This document shows, piece after piece, positions 38,005-49,551 of a stretch of DNA of 64,000 bases. This DNA is from Galbula dea (Eukaryota > Chordata > Aves > Piciformes > Galbulidae). Where the stretch lies: positions 124,001 to 188,000 of the forward strand of contig VWZX01002271.1 in the NCBI GenBank assembly GCA_013399015.1, read 5' to 3'. A model generated the notes under the pieces. That model searched no databases. It was not told the origin of the DNA and was given only the letters and a program-made list of their open reading frames with translations. A program made the position numbers and the translations under genes. The first letter of the stretch is position 1. Each line of letters starts with the position of its first letter.

Positions 38005-38189
38005 TCCTGTCCCTAGTATTAACTGGAAGAGGTCTGATGGAAACTCCTTGACCAAGAAAATGGAACCCAACCAAAGCAAGGGAGTTCTGGCAATCCCAGA
38101 TGTTCAGCAAGAAGATGAAGGCTCTTATGAGTGCATTGCAGGAAACACTCGGGGAAGAAACATTGCCAGAGGTCAATTATTTGTTTATG
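38005..38189 (+). CDS. CNTN6: CNTN6 coding exon: second half of Ig3
   Basis: This 185-nt exon enters in phase 2 and leaves in phase 1. It begins with the last base of Asn, then PVPSINWKRSDGNSLTKK with the Ig3 core Trp, then GVLAIPDVQQEDEGSYECIA with the second Ig3 cysteine, and ends ARGQLFVY plus one base of an Ala codon. One sequon (NQS) is visible. The DEGSYECIAGN block is the typical Ig F-strand of contactins. The acceptor is GATTTAG (TAG, not CAG) and the donor GTGAGC. With the previous exon it gives 288 nt, 96 codons. A minus-strand ORF overlapping this exon (37799-38176) is a shadow. Confidence 0.95.
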
Positions 38190-38960
38190 GTGAGCAGACT
38201 GATTAGTTCTTTTTCCATTTATTTTTCTTTTACAGAGCATGATGGTGTCCAGATCTATTTTCTAGATGAAGTCTATTAGCCCTTGACTGGAGAGAGGAAA
38301 TACAGTTAAGGTTAAGCTGGTTAAAAAATGATTGGAGGTCTGCAGTGACCTTCAGTGAATTACATCCCCAGCAACTAAAGATATTTTGCATTAAAACTCA
38401 GATTGAAAATGTGGGCTGTGCCACCATGAAGCTGTAAAGGTTAATATGAGGCAGGAAGAAATCCCTGGTACATTTACATGAAACATTAAGGGCAGGCAAA
38501 AAGATTTACTCTCAATAGCTCACAGCAGCATAAAGCTGTGCCACCCCAGATGCACAGCAGGGAAGGATTCATGAGGGCTTTAGTTCATGGGAGTGTAAGA
38601 TTATTTCACCTCCTATACTACATGAACTCTATTGCTCCATAAACAGAGGAGGGCAAAGCAGGGGAAACTCATTCCACTGCCTCCTTCTCCTTCCCCCTAG
38701 TCTAAAAGTGGAGGATAATATTTCTGTGGAACTGTTCTCCTGTTGCTTTTCTCTTCCCTCCCTGTGGTCTGAGTCACACACAATGGTCCCTCATAGCCAG
38801 GGTGAATTATATGCTCTTATATGTTTTACCCAGGGAAAACAATATATCTTGGCATGAATAAGGAGATCTTTGCCACATAAACCTTTCAAAAGGGAAGGAA
38901 AAGAAATAAGAGTAAGAAAAAAATACTGAAAGCTAAACTGAGCCTACAAATGTATAGAAT

Positions 38961-39674
38961 TAGAATCACAGAATTGTTTTGCTTGAAACAGACCTTTCAG
39001 ATCATCAAGTCCAACTGTCAAGCAGCACTGCCAGGTCACCACTAAACCATGGCCCTCAGCACCACATCTCCATGGCTTTTCAGTCCCTCTAGAGATGGTG
39101 ACTCCACCACTGCCCTGGGCAGCCTGGGCCAGGGCTTGACAATCTTGTCTAAAAATATATTGACAACCCTTTCTAAGAATAAATTGTTCCTGATATCCAC
39201 CCTAACCTTCTCCTGGCACAACCTGAGGCTGTTTCCTCTCTTCCTGTCACTTGTTACCTAGGAGAAGTGACCAACCCCCACCCTGCTCCAACCTCCTTTC
39301 AGGGAGCTGGAGAGAGTGAGAAGGTCTCCCCTGAGCCTCCTTTCCTTCAGACTAACCAACCCCAGTTCCCTCAGCTGCTCCTCACAACACTTGTGCTCTA
39401 GACCCTTCACCAACTTCCTTGCCCTTCTCTGGACACACTCCAGCACCTCAATGCCCTTCTTTGTAGTGAGGGGTCCAAAACTGAACCCAGGATTCGAGGT
39501 GTGGCCTCCCCAGTGCCCAGACTAGGAGAACAATCCCTGCCCTAGTCCTGCTGCCACACTAGTGCTGATCCAAGCCAGGATGCTCTTGGCCTTCTTGGCC
39601 ACCTGGGCACACTGCTGGCTCATCTTCAGCTGGCTGTAGACCAACACCCCCAGGTCCTTTTCCACTGGGCATCT
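38961..39674 (-). mobile_element. CR1 LINE, longest fragment of the window (minus strand)
   Basis: About 710 bp. It starts TAGAATCACAGAATTGTTTT, passes AGAGATGGTGACTCCACCAC, CAACCCCAGTTCCCTCAGCT, CCCTTCTCTGGACACACTCC and CCAGGATGCTCTTGGCCTTC, and ends at CAACACCCCCAGGTCCTTTT. One internal segment (about 39136-39180) repeats a TTGACAA..TCTAAAAATA / TTGACAA..TCTAAGAATA motif, a small tandem duplication inside the element. It sits about 1.8 kb before exon 41508. Confidence 0.95.
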
Positions 39675-40492
39675 GTTGAGAAGAGCTTGGCAATTATTAT
39701 TTTTATTATTTCTAATTAAATCTCTTTTAATGAAGAGATGCAGGCTTTGCTGATAAGCTACCAGACTCCTGCAGCCATGGCTAATATTAAGATAGATGCC
39801 AGGAACTGTTTGCTGCTGGTTTGAATATTTAATTATTTCTTTGCTTTTAGGGAGTTCTTTTTGTTCCCATTGCTTCCTAATTTTTGCTGAACATCAGTCA
39901 AGCAGTTCCACTAAAATTAAGTTCAGTAGATTACCTGGAGATGATTGATAACAGCACAGGCAATTACAAAATTATGATCAGTTAATACAATCTAAAACAA
40001 TGTGCTTATTAAATGTGCTTTGTCAATTAATTAATAGCTGTTCAGAGTGAAATACATAAACAGAGCTCATGAAGCTTTTGCACAAGGTTTTATAATCATA
40101 TTAGGAGTGGGCTGGTTTATTAGCTACGTAATTGACTTCCTCTGGCTTAATTTCTGTGCTGTGGTGTTTTTACTCTGATTGTCTTTGGGAATTAGGGTTT
40201 CTTTCCTGGACACTCTCTGCTGCTTTCTATATGATACCTGGATCCCATGCCTTAGGCTCTGAGAGCAATCAAAATGATATGTAATTAGAATCACTTTTAA
40301 GCTTGATGTATCTCAGATACTTTCTCATTCTGGGAAGCAGCTCATTAAATTAATTAAGTGTTGGACAATCTTGAGGTACTTCTGGGGCAGAGCCATGGGC
40401 TACCCCCAGGGCAATGCTGTAGAGGGAAGCTTGGTCTACTAGTCTCACAGGATAGCAATTCTCTTCCTAAAATTAAACTGCTGTATGTGTGG

Positions 40493-40639
40493 ATGCCTCA
40501 TCTTTGGAACCATTGCAGGTCAGGCTGTCTGGGGTTCGCAGCAACTTCATCTAGATAGAGATGTCCCTGCATGAAGGAGGGGGTTGGACTAGATGACCTC
40601 TAAAGGTCCCTTCCAACCCTAACCTTTCTATGATTCTAT
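40493..40639 (+). mobile_element. CR1 LINE, short 3' fragment
   Basis: CCTCATCTTTGGAACCATTG, CAGGTCAGGCTGTCTGGGGT, TGGACTAGATGACCTCTAAA and the perfect tail TTTCTATGATTCTAT. Confidence 0.93.
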
Positions 40640-41507
40640 CTGGAGACTAGAGTATCATGATTTAATAACCTAGCCAATTTGGTTTTATAGGATGTTAATA
40701 CCCCAGCCACTTGTGCTGGAGGAAGAAGGGTGCAACCTAGTACCTGGCTTGCTTTGGTCTATCTCAAGGTTAGGTGGGTGTTAGCCTTTGTTCCTAGCTC
40801 TCATATTCACTTATATCTTGACAACTGTTCTGAATGTGAACCTGCCTCAAGCTAATTCCTGCTCAGCTCAGTCCTTCAGTGCTTAGCTGGATGCTTACAG
40901 AACTCATAGGAGCTTCCTGAAAATTCTGCTTTTCAAAAGCAGTGAGCTGATGTCAATGTGCCCAAAGTGTTGAGAACATATTCTGACATTAGTCACCCTA
41001 CTTTCTTGGTGTAGTATTTGTGTTGCAAAGTGCAAAGAACCCACAGGCTGAACCCAGAGGCTCAGGTGTGGAGGCAAAGCAGAGAGGCAATGTTTATAAT
41101 CCATGAGTTCTATTAGCTACTAATTATTTTGCTCTTTCTATTTTTGCTACATAGATGAAAGTACCTTGAGAGGAAAACAGTTCTTCAGCAAGTAGGGATC
41201 TTAGTGCTTTAAGAGAGCATGTCCAGAATATCAGGTGCCTAAAATCACTGCTTCTCCAAATTTTGGCTGGAAAAATGAATAATATCTAGCCTGATCTTCC
41301 TGACCACCAGTCACCTGAGCTCTAACCTTTTCCTAAGTTAATCCTAAAGTTTAATGCCAGGGAATTGTTGTCCAGGATTCACTTGCACTCTAATAAGAAT
41401 GTGGTGGACCAATACTAATTAGCCTTGCTCAGTTCATTAATGAATAGCAGCATACCTCCAGCAAAAGGATTTTCTCCTGCTTAACATCTTTTGCATATTC
41501 TTTTCAG

Positions 41508-41644
41508 CACTCCCTGAATGGGAAAAAAAAATCCAGAATGCCTTTCTGTCTCTCTATGACAGTTTAATTTGGGAATGTAAGGCAAAAGGAAAACCAAGCC
41601 CTTCCTACAGCTGGCTAAAAAATGGCCAACCACTCACATCAGAG
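41508..41644 (+). CDS. CNTN6: CNTN6 coding exon: first half of Ig4
   Basis: This 137-nt exon enters in phase 1 and leaves in phase 0. After two bases completing Ala it reads LPEWEKKIQNAFLSLYDSL, IWECKAKGKPSPSYSWLKNG and QPLTSE. The Cys of WECKA is the first Ig4 disulfide cysteine and the Trp of YSWLKNG the core tryptophan. The KIQNAFLSLYDSLIWECKA stretch is what most clearly separates CNTN6 from CNTN3, 4 and 5, which as I recall have a different Ig4 A strand. The acceptor is TTTTCAG and the donor GTAAGG. A run of nine A sits in the exon (KKI); its length keeps the frame, so there is no frameshift. Confidence 0.95.
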
Positions 41645-44600
41645 GTAAGGTTTCTGTCATCTTGTTTGCTTTCTGGCTCATCTTTTTGGGGGTTTTTTTG
41701 TCATGATTTAGTCATGTCATTCATTTTACAGTGCATGACCTTTTTTTTTCCAGAAGCTTGTTTAAAGTTTAATGTATCAAAATATATAGAACAACACAAA
41801 GGCTCAGTTCTTAGAGTTCATCTTACTGAAAATGTCTGGTATAGCCTTTTTTTTTGTATGTATATACATATATAGACACAGAAATATATGTACACACCCC
41901 AATTTCTTTGTGTGATTTATCTTACAGAGCATCTCATTGCTCCAAGATATGGCAGTAGGTATGGTTGGGTTTAAAAATATCATTCATTGTTAGGGAAAGA
42001 AAGGTCTGTCCAGAAACAGTAAACACATTTGCTGACATAATCTGTAATTTGGGAAGCTGGTAGAATGCCAGCTGACTGTGGAAGAGCATTTCAGAGCTGT
42101 CTTTGCCAAATGATCAGCCTGGGAACTTTTCTTCTGCTTCTGTTCTGGATCTGTAGGCTGGATGGACCTTTGGCCTCATGCAGTATGGTCATACTTATGC
42201 TGTGTTCATCCTTTAACTGAATAAGTCAGCAATCCAAAATAGTTAGTACTTTTTCAGCAGTGTGTAGAAGAATCCTAGACTACAGAAAACCATATCAAAT
42301 TAGAAGGAAAAGGTGAAAAAGTCAAAAATCTCACCTAGAGGGAAAAGAAGGTCCAGATGGAAAAGCAAGTAGCAGGAGATCAGTTGGAGCTCAAACACTT
42401 AAGAAACCTGCCCAGATACTTGTGTAGACAGATCTGTGAGAACCCAATTTTGACCAGGCACTATAATTATACTTCTATGGTGGCCAAGCTTTGGCACATC
42501 CAGCTCCCAATATTGAGTTGTTGGCAACCTTCTGTGGCCAGAGGCTCTTTGCTGTGTTGGCATTCTGCAGGGGCCAAGGTTTCCTGGTTTAGTAAGCATC
42601 TAGTCAACATCTATCAGGCATAAGATGGCATGGCTCATTTGGAATGCACTTTTACTTGCTGGGAAAAACTAATACTGGGATTAATTTCTGTCTAGCAACA
42701 GCAGATACAGAATCATTTCCAAAACATATGGGGCAAATTGGCACCTGCTGGCTTGCAGAACCAGCACTCCTTTGACTTGGTGGTACTTATTTGAAGCAAT
42801 TGGATGGGGATCCAATCTTCCATATGATTTTCTAAATGAATTCATTAATCCTAAACAGAACCCAACTTGCACCTGAGAGGGCTAGCCACAGTTTACTTGG
42901 ATTGCAGTTTTTCTGAAGCTCAGCATTCTACTCATTGTCATCTCTTTCCTAAGCAAGATTATCTAGTTCCTCTCTCTTTGAAGGCAGAGATATTTAGAAT
43001 CTGTTGCTCTTCAGCTGCATCATTCACTAAAGAAAAAGTATAAACCACTCTGCAGGCATATTTTCAACCCACATTTTCACAGTATTTACAGTGTGTTGTA
43101 TATGGAGCCAACAAAATGCTGCATGCTATTGCTCAATGGACAGACTGGATACTTTGGAGGTGAAAGTCCAAGGGAGGTGTAACAAAATGTTTAGCCTGTC
43201 ACAGCACCCTGCTTGGTGGAAACACCACAGGAAGAATACCTCCCAGATGCCTTCTACCTTGGGGCTGAATCTGAGGGCATTGTCTACTCTTTGTCAGCCC
43301 TTTCTCCCTGCCTACCTAGTTGGCCATACCTGTACTATTCATGCTGGTGTACATGGTGTGCTTCATTCTTCTCTTTGTCTGCACAGCCCAGAAGAGCCAG
43401 GAGAGAATAGTGGGGAATGCAGCATGTGTAGGGAGCAGGAGTGTTGCTTCAGAAGGGGTTTTTACATTCAGAGGATGTTTGTAAAAATAGAGCACATCAA
43501 GAGGATAGCAAACAGCCTGAAGGTAAAACTGAGTATGCAAAAGATACCTGTAGTGAGAGCCTAAAAAAAAAAAGTAGCAGTGGATAAGTAATGCAATGTT
43601 AAGTAGTTTGCAGTACAGCAGCTATACAACCACAGGCTTTGCTCTCATGAACTTGCTCAGCTAAATGGGGCTGGACTGGGTCAGTCCTTGGAGACCTCCA
43701 AGGAAAAATCCAGACCACTGGAAAACAGAGTTCCATGGTTCAACAGATGTCATTCCCCAGCCCACGGCAAGGGAAATCCCTTCCATGGGCTGTGCCACTG
43801 GCTTAGCAGTGCCATCTCAACAAGCTAGGTTAGATAAGTTTAGCACTTCACAAATCCAGTTGAGATGCTTGAAGCTGTTCAGCAAAGACAACTGTTTTGT
43901 CTCACATTGTATGCTCCTGGACTGCTGCAGAGGCAGCAGAACCAGCCTAAAGAAGCAGCATCATAATAATGCTAGTAATATTTCTTGTTTCAGACTTGCA
44001 CCTGGTGATGGAATTTGTATTCCCTGCTGTGGATTTCCTCCAAACAGATATGTTTTGGGGAACAGATTCTCTTCTTCTCACTGCTACAGTTTGCAGTGGA
44101 GCTATTATTGTCTCTGGAGACTAGTCATAGTAAAATCACAAAACATTTATCTTTAAGTGGTGCTTGTAGCAGGAAATAGGCTTTTTTCTATTTGCCAACA
44201 GAGAAGAAATAAAATTCCTTTTAAGACAACAAAACCCAAACTCTGGTCCAAATTTACCTACTGTGCAGTTCCTTTCTTGCAGCAGAACTTCACTGAGGAA
44301 ACCTAGTGTGTCTAGAAATTCAAGCCACAAGGAGCATGTTCTGATCTGAACAGCTGCTGGTGGATTTCCAGAAAGAATGGAATTGTTGGCTTTCAGTAGA
44401 TCTTCTTCAGTGGGTCATTTCCCTGTGACTTGTGATCTGATGATCTTTGAAATGTTGCCATTATTTGAGCAGTTGCATCTCCTGTGGAGCTTTTCTGATC
44501 ATCTTAGATCATTGGCATCAGATTCATCTCTAACTGGATGAGGAGACTAGGCCATGTTTCTCCATGACCCCAGGAAGGGCTGCAGGTGCTTCTTCTCAGT

Positions 44601-45324
44601 AGCATTTTCCTAGGTGCTGTAGGCTCCCAGAGTGGAGCAGCCAGACTTGTCTTCCAGTAGTTCCATCTGCATCTGCTTCACAGTGAAGCAGAGCCACAGA
44701 TTTACAGTTCAGCAATGCAGAGAAACACATGTCACAGCTGGAACATCTGGGCAAACCTGTCCAAGGCAATGACTCTGCAATATGTGCCTGCAGTTCTTCA
44801 CAGAATCAGAGACTGGAGTGGGTTGGAAGAGACCTTTGAAGGTCTTCTTATCCAACCCTCCTGCAGTCAACAGGGACATCTGCAACTGGATCAGGTGGCT
44901 AAGAACTCCAACCAGCTGAGCTGGAATGGTTCCAGGGATGGGACATCTCCCACCTCTCTGGGCAACCTGGGCCAGGCTCTCACCACTCTCAGTGTCAAAA
45001 ATTTGTTCCTTCTATCTGGTCTAAATCTCCCTCTTTTAGTTTCAAACCATCAGCCCTTGTCCTGTCCCAATAGGATTTGCTAAAAAGACTTCCCCAAAAC
45101 TTCTTGAGAAATTTGAAGAGCTAAGAGGTCTGAAAACCTAGTCACCATCATATAGCCAAGGCATACCTCATATTTCAGATGTAGTCATCCACATTGCTTA
45201 CAAGAAAACAACATTTCTGCTTCTGCATTTTGATCAGGTGCATCAGTGTGATACCAAAATCCCTTGGGATTGGACACTCAGTGGCTCTGACAATTTTATT
45301 TTTGGCTTCTTTTTGTTTTATCAG
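41645..45324 (+). other. CNTN6 intron (3.7 kb, phase 0) inside Ig4
   Basis: This is the only phase 0 intron of the set. It holds one minus-strand CR1 fragment (44799-45095), ending about 230 bp before the next exon. Two open frames of about 160 codons (43091-43564 and 43665-44156) show no recognisable protein similarity and are most likely chance. Confidence 0.85.
44799..45095 (-). mobile_element. CR1 LINE, 3' fragment (minus strand) close to exon 45325
   Basis: CACAGAATCAGAGACTGGAG, CCAACCCTCCTGCAGTCAAC, GATGGGACATCTCCCACCTC, CCAGGCTCTCACCACTCTCA and CAGCCCTTGTCCTGTCCC. It ends 230 bp upstream of a coding exon. Confidence 0.93.
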
Positions 45325-45454
45325 GGAAGAATTCAAATAGAAAATGGAACTCTTCTCATACCTGTGCTGAATATGTCAGACTCTGGCCTCTATCAGTGTG
45401 TGGCAGAAAACAAGTACGACACTATTTATGCCAGTGCTGAGCTGCGGGTGATAG
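45325..45454 (+). CDS. CNTN6: CNTN6 coding exon: second half of Ig4
   Basis: This 130-nt exon enters in phase 0 and leaves in phase 1. It reads GRIQIENGTLLIPVLNMSDS, GLYQCVAENKYDTIYASAEL, then RVI and one base of an Ala codon. The Cys of YQCVAEN is the second Ig4 cysteine. Two sequons are visible (NGT and NMS). RIQIENGTL and the DSGLYQC F-strand are strongly conserved in contactins. The acceptor is TTTTATCAG after a T-rich tract and the donor GTGAGT. An ATG-initiated frame starting at 45238 runs through the acceptor and is not a real start. With the previous exon it makes 267 nt, 89 codons, the shortest Ig module here. Confidence 0.96.
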
Positions 45455-46496
45455 GTGAGTACATGGCACTCAAATCAGCAGACCCAGAGTCTAAAAGGAC
45501 ATTAATTGAGAACATTCTTGATCTGAAGAGATGAGGAGGTTAAATTCCACCTGGCAGTTCAAGGCTGTTGATATTTCTTTCCTGCTTGCCCTTCACCCAT
45601 GTGCAAATTTCTTTTTGTTATGGCTGGTTTGGGGGGAAGGAGCTAATCCTATGTGTGGTCTTTATTTTTAACACATACAAGTTTAATGAATGCTGTTTCA
45701 CACTTAGTATTTTGAGTTCTTCATAGTTATTTGCAGTGTTTAAAAGTCAGTTCAGAAAAAGAGAAAAAACAGGTTTAACTATAAACAAAGAGCATATGGC
45801 AACTATGTATGTAACAACAAATACCATGCAGCAAGTAATCTCATTAATGGTTACCAGAGCTGTACTTATATCATAAAAAATAAACTTTTATAGATACCTA
45901 AATATAAACTTTGTATATAAACAACAGCCAAATTCTCATGAAATTAGAAAAACACAGTCTTTAAGAGCACCTACCTAACTGTTGTCCACATCTTGTTTTT
46001 TCCTCCTTCTCTGGGAGTGATTTTTCACATAAATGACTGGAAAAATAAACAAATTTTCAGGAAACAAGTGTGGGTTTATGAACAGAAAGCCTTTGAAAAG
46101 TTGTGTTTGTAAGTGAGCACTCTGCAGCTGAATAAATGTGGCTGGGATGTTTATCCTGCTGACATAGCTCTGCTCAGGAACCTTGCTCTCCATCAGAGGT
46201 AGACCTCCCAGTCTGCAGATAACCCTGAGGAAACATTGTCAGAGCAGACGGTTCCTAGGTAGACAGTTTAGGAACAGCATAAATAAAGATAACTAGATAA
46301 ATAAGATACAATGAACTCCATTCTCTGGTACTAAAAGACATTTTTCTTGTTTGATATATCTCCACTTGCAGAAGCCTCAACAGCAAAGCAGCTGTTGGGG
46401 ATTCACCAACTGTGTAGTTCAGTTGAGCACTTCATTTAGTAGCTTCTCAGCTGCATTCTCTCCTGTTCCTCTTTCTTCTTACCTCTCTGATTTTAG
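45455..46496 (+). other. CNTN6 intron (1.0 kb, phase 1) between Ig4 and Ig5
   Basis: This is the shortest intron in the window, from GTGAGT to GATTTTAG with a long pyrimidine-rich tract. It is AT-rich, with no CR1 or other repeat recognised. Confidence 0.92.
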
Positions 46497-46647
46497 CTGC
46501 AGCACCTGATTTTTCCCAGAACCCTGTGAAAAAAGTCTCTGTTGTTCAAGTTGGAGGTGAAGTTACAATTGGTTGTAAACCAAAAGCATCTCCCAGAGCA
46601 GTTATTACCTGGAGAAAGGGCTCAGAGCTTCTGCAGCAGGACAAAAG
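46497..46647 (+). CDS. CNTN6: CNTN6 coding exon: first half of Ig5
   Basis: This 151-nt exon enters in phase 1 and leaves in phase 2. It reads AAPDFSQNPVKKVSV, VQVGGEVTIGCKPKASPRAV and ITWRKGSELLQQDK, ending with two bases of an Arg codon. The Cys of IGCKP is the first Ig5 cysteine and the Trp of ITWRKG the core tryptophan. APDFS plus NPVKK is the conserved start of contactin Ig5, and VQVGG with IGCKP resembles CNTN6 rather than CNTN4 as I recall. The acceptor is TTTTAG after a CT-rich tract and the donor GTAGGT. A minus-strand ORF (46546-46890) overlapping it is a shadow. Confidence 0.95.
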
Positions 46648-47300
46648 GTAGGTGCTAGCATAAACTGCTGGGTTGTTGAGTGGTCTGTGTTTTAATAGTA
46701 TCATCCAAATATCACTGAAACACAGCTGGCTTAGAATTGCTTTTGACAGTTCATGGATGGAAAACTTTGCTGCCAGAGGCCTATTTGTCTTCAGCAGTGG
46801 CCACACAGTTCTGCAGATGGAAAGCTGGTTGAGAACAAAGCCAAACTGAATACACAGGAGTAATTGTAGCCTACATATGGTTGAGTTCATCAGCAGTTAA
46901 TTCACTGCAAGGCTATCAGAGCTGACTGATTACCACACACAAAGCCTCAGTCAATCAGCTTCATGGAGGAGACATCAGTGGAGGCTTCAGGGAAGCAGCA
47001 TATACCCCCAGGCTGTGGCATAATTTCTTTGCAGCTGTACAGGTTCTGCAATAACCCACAGCTCAATCAACCTCCATATTCCCTGTCTCTTCTGGTTAGG
47101 CAGGGTTTAGACACTGGACCAGTATACTGGTACAGTCTCCTACCAACCAGTATGGAGTTGTATAGTCTTTGTCAGGGTTTTAGTGACCTTTTGGCTGTGG
47201 TAGCTATGTTGCCACAAACCATCTACAGCATGACATGCTAATGTCAGCTAAATGATAAAGCATTCAAATCAGAAGCAATTGCTGACTTGAGTTGTGAATA

Positions 47301-47485
47301 AAAAGGTTATCAAGCCCTGGCCCAGGCTGCCCAGGGCAGTGGTGGAGTCACCATCCCTGGAGGGATTGAAAAAAACATGCAGAGGTGCTGAGGGCCATGG
47401 TTTAGTGGTGACCTGGCAGTGCTGGTTAACACTTGGACTTGATGACCTTTAAGGCCTCTTCCAAACTAAGCAGTTCTCTGATCTC
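47301..47485 (+). mobile_element. CR1 LINE, 3' fragment
   Basis: AAAAGGTTATCAAGCCCTGG, CAGGCTGCCCAGGGCAGTGG, GAGTCACCATCCCTGGAGGG, GGCCATGGTTTAGTGGTGAC and GGACTTGATGACCTTTAAGG; the tail is decayed. Confidence 0.93.
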
Positions 47486-48808
47486 TCTTAGTTCACAAAT
47501 AGAACAACAGCACTGTTTGATCACTTCATCATTTTCAAAGGCAGAGTACAGAATCTGTTACCCATAAAGCTCTGCAAACAGAACACCAGATTTTGCACAC
47601 AGGACCAGTTGCTGAAAGAGTTTAGTCTGGGTCATATAAGACTTACAATAATTGTAATTCATTAAAACCACAGTATCCCAAAGGTTGTCACACAGAAATA
47701 TTTCCTCATCCCATACTGCAGTCATGTACTATACAATAAATGAAAGAAGTAGATGTGACACAAAATGCAAATCTGAGAAGTATTTAAAGTAGGTGCTCAC
47801 AGTGGAACATCAAAATTTGGGGAAGCAATTGATAGCATGGGGTGTAGAGAACATTCCAAGGGGATGTTTTTTCTCCCTTTCAACTAATGTCTATTTTATT
47901 TTCTGTTTAACTGCTCAGCTAATGGTGAGAAACATTTTTCTAGCCAGTGTTCAGTCAAATCTTTATTTGCATCCTGATTGTAGGGATTGTTCTCCCAAAA
48001 TGTCTGTTCATTCCTTATCAGACTCAACCTCCCCCTCCAGTATGTAGAAAACATGCTCAGCATACAGCTTGCCACAGGTAATCTCTGGCTTTTCTGATGT
48101 GGATGAGAAACAAGGAGAGCACTGCTTAAAACTTACACTTTAAATACTTGAATTAAGCCTAGGTCTTGAGATTTTACTACCCTGATATTCCCCATCTGAT
48201 ATTTGCCTATAAAAAATATTTACATACTGCATACAGTATTTACTTGTGCTTCTGTAGTAATTTCCTAACAATGATTAGAAGCACACTGTAATTTTTGAGC
48301 ATCCCAGAAGGTCTGCTGCTGCTGCTCAGCAGGAGTAAACATAAGGAGCAGGATTTACACAGAGGAAAAGGAGAGAGGGTTTCAATTCTGTGTGTGCAAA
48401 GCATTATTACCAGTGTGTCCATTGGTGCAAAGTAGAATTTATGAGGCTTTTGGATGATTAAATAACTAAATAGCTAATGGCAGGGCTTTAAAGAAGAGAA
48501 AATAAATCAACTATACTGTGTTTTCCCTATATTGCCTTTGTTTTCTCATCTATACAGTATTTGTGGCAGAAAACAGAGAATGAAACAAGGATTTGGATGG
48601 CTGTAATTAAAGCACACAGCTAATTAAAGTACCAAAATCACATTTGCTCATAAAAAAAGAGAAGGACCCTGGTTGGCTTTTCCCTCTCTCTATATGATTA
48701 AACCCTGACATGTCACATAGAGATTAAGTATTTTAACTAAAGCTTCCTTTATTTCTGCTTCTATTTTATTTCACAGCAATTATGATCTCTGTGGACTCTT
48801 TTATTAGC

Positions 48809-48824
48809 TTTTTTTTTTTTTTTT
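48809..48824. repeat. T16 homopolymer run
   Basis: Sixteen T in a row inside the 14.5 kb intron. Shorter T runs occur near 20099 and 31057, and an A12 run near 43563. Confidence 0.9.
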
Positions 48825-49211
48825 CCTCCTTAAAATATTGAGTTGGGTTATAAATGTTGGAAAGAAGGAAATACCAATCCCTTATGGTTCTGACAACCAA
48901 ACTGTGGTTGGACACATTGCTAAATGAGTCACATTACTTAACTTCTTCAGAATGGGGTAGACAAATGCAACCTTTGGTTACAGAAATAGTGCAGCCAGAC
49001 CTATTCCACTCAAAGGGGAAAGAATATTCTTTCTTTTTGACCTTCTTCTTTTCACTCAGGAAAATAGATTACTCCTGACAGCCAAACACATATGGTCACT
49101 GATGTTCCTTGTCATCTGAGCTCTTCAAATGACAGGAGAACACTGCTTTATGTTAATGTCACTGAGTATATCAAGAGAAATGTGCTAAGAAAGCCAATGA
49201 ATAGACTATTA

Positions 49212-49551
49212 TAAAATCCCAGACTGGTTTGGATTGGAAAGGACCTTAGAGATCATCCAGTCCAACCCCCCTGCACTCAGCAGGGACATCTGCAGCTTGA
49301 TCAGGTTGCTCAGAGCTCCAACCAACCTGACCTGGAATGGTTCCAGGGAAGGGACATCTCCCACCTCTCTGGGCAACCTGGGACAGGGCCTCACCACCCT
49401 CAGGGTAAAAAATTTCCTCCTTCTACTTAGTCTAAATCTCCCTCTTTTAGTTTCAAACCATCAGCCCTTGTCCTGTCACAACAGGCCCTGCTAAAATGTC
49501 TCTCTCATCTTTCCTATAGCTCCCCTTTAAGTACTGAAAGGTTGCAATAAG
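49212..49551 (-). mobile_element. CR1 LINE, 3' fragment (minus strand)
   Basis: AAAATCCCAGACTGGTTTGG, GATCATCCAGTCCAACCCCC, GGGACATCTCCCACCTCTCT, TCAGCCCTTGTCCTGTCACA and TTAAGTACTGAAAGGTTGCA. It is a close relative of the copy at 44799. Confidence 0.94.

Larger units (their letters stand above)
38190..41507 (+). other. CNTN6 intron (3.3 kb, phase 1) between Ig3 and Ig4
   Basis: This intron runs from GTGAGC to TTTTCAG with a good pyrimidine tract. It contains the longest CR1 fragment of the window (38961-39674, minus strand) and a short plus-strand CR1 tail (40493-40639). The rest shows nothing recognisable. Confidence 0.9.

Noticed and set aside
45238..45534. ATG-initiated frame reading into the Ig4 exon
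   Set aside because: The ATG is in the intron, upstream of a strong acceptor. Only 45325-45454 is coding.
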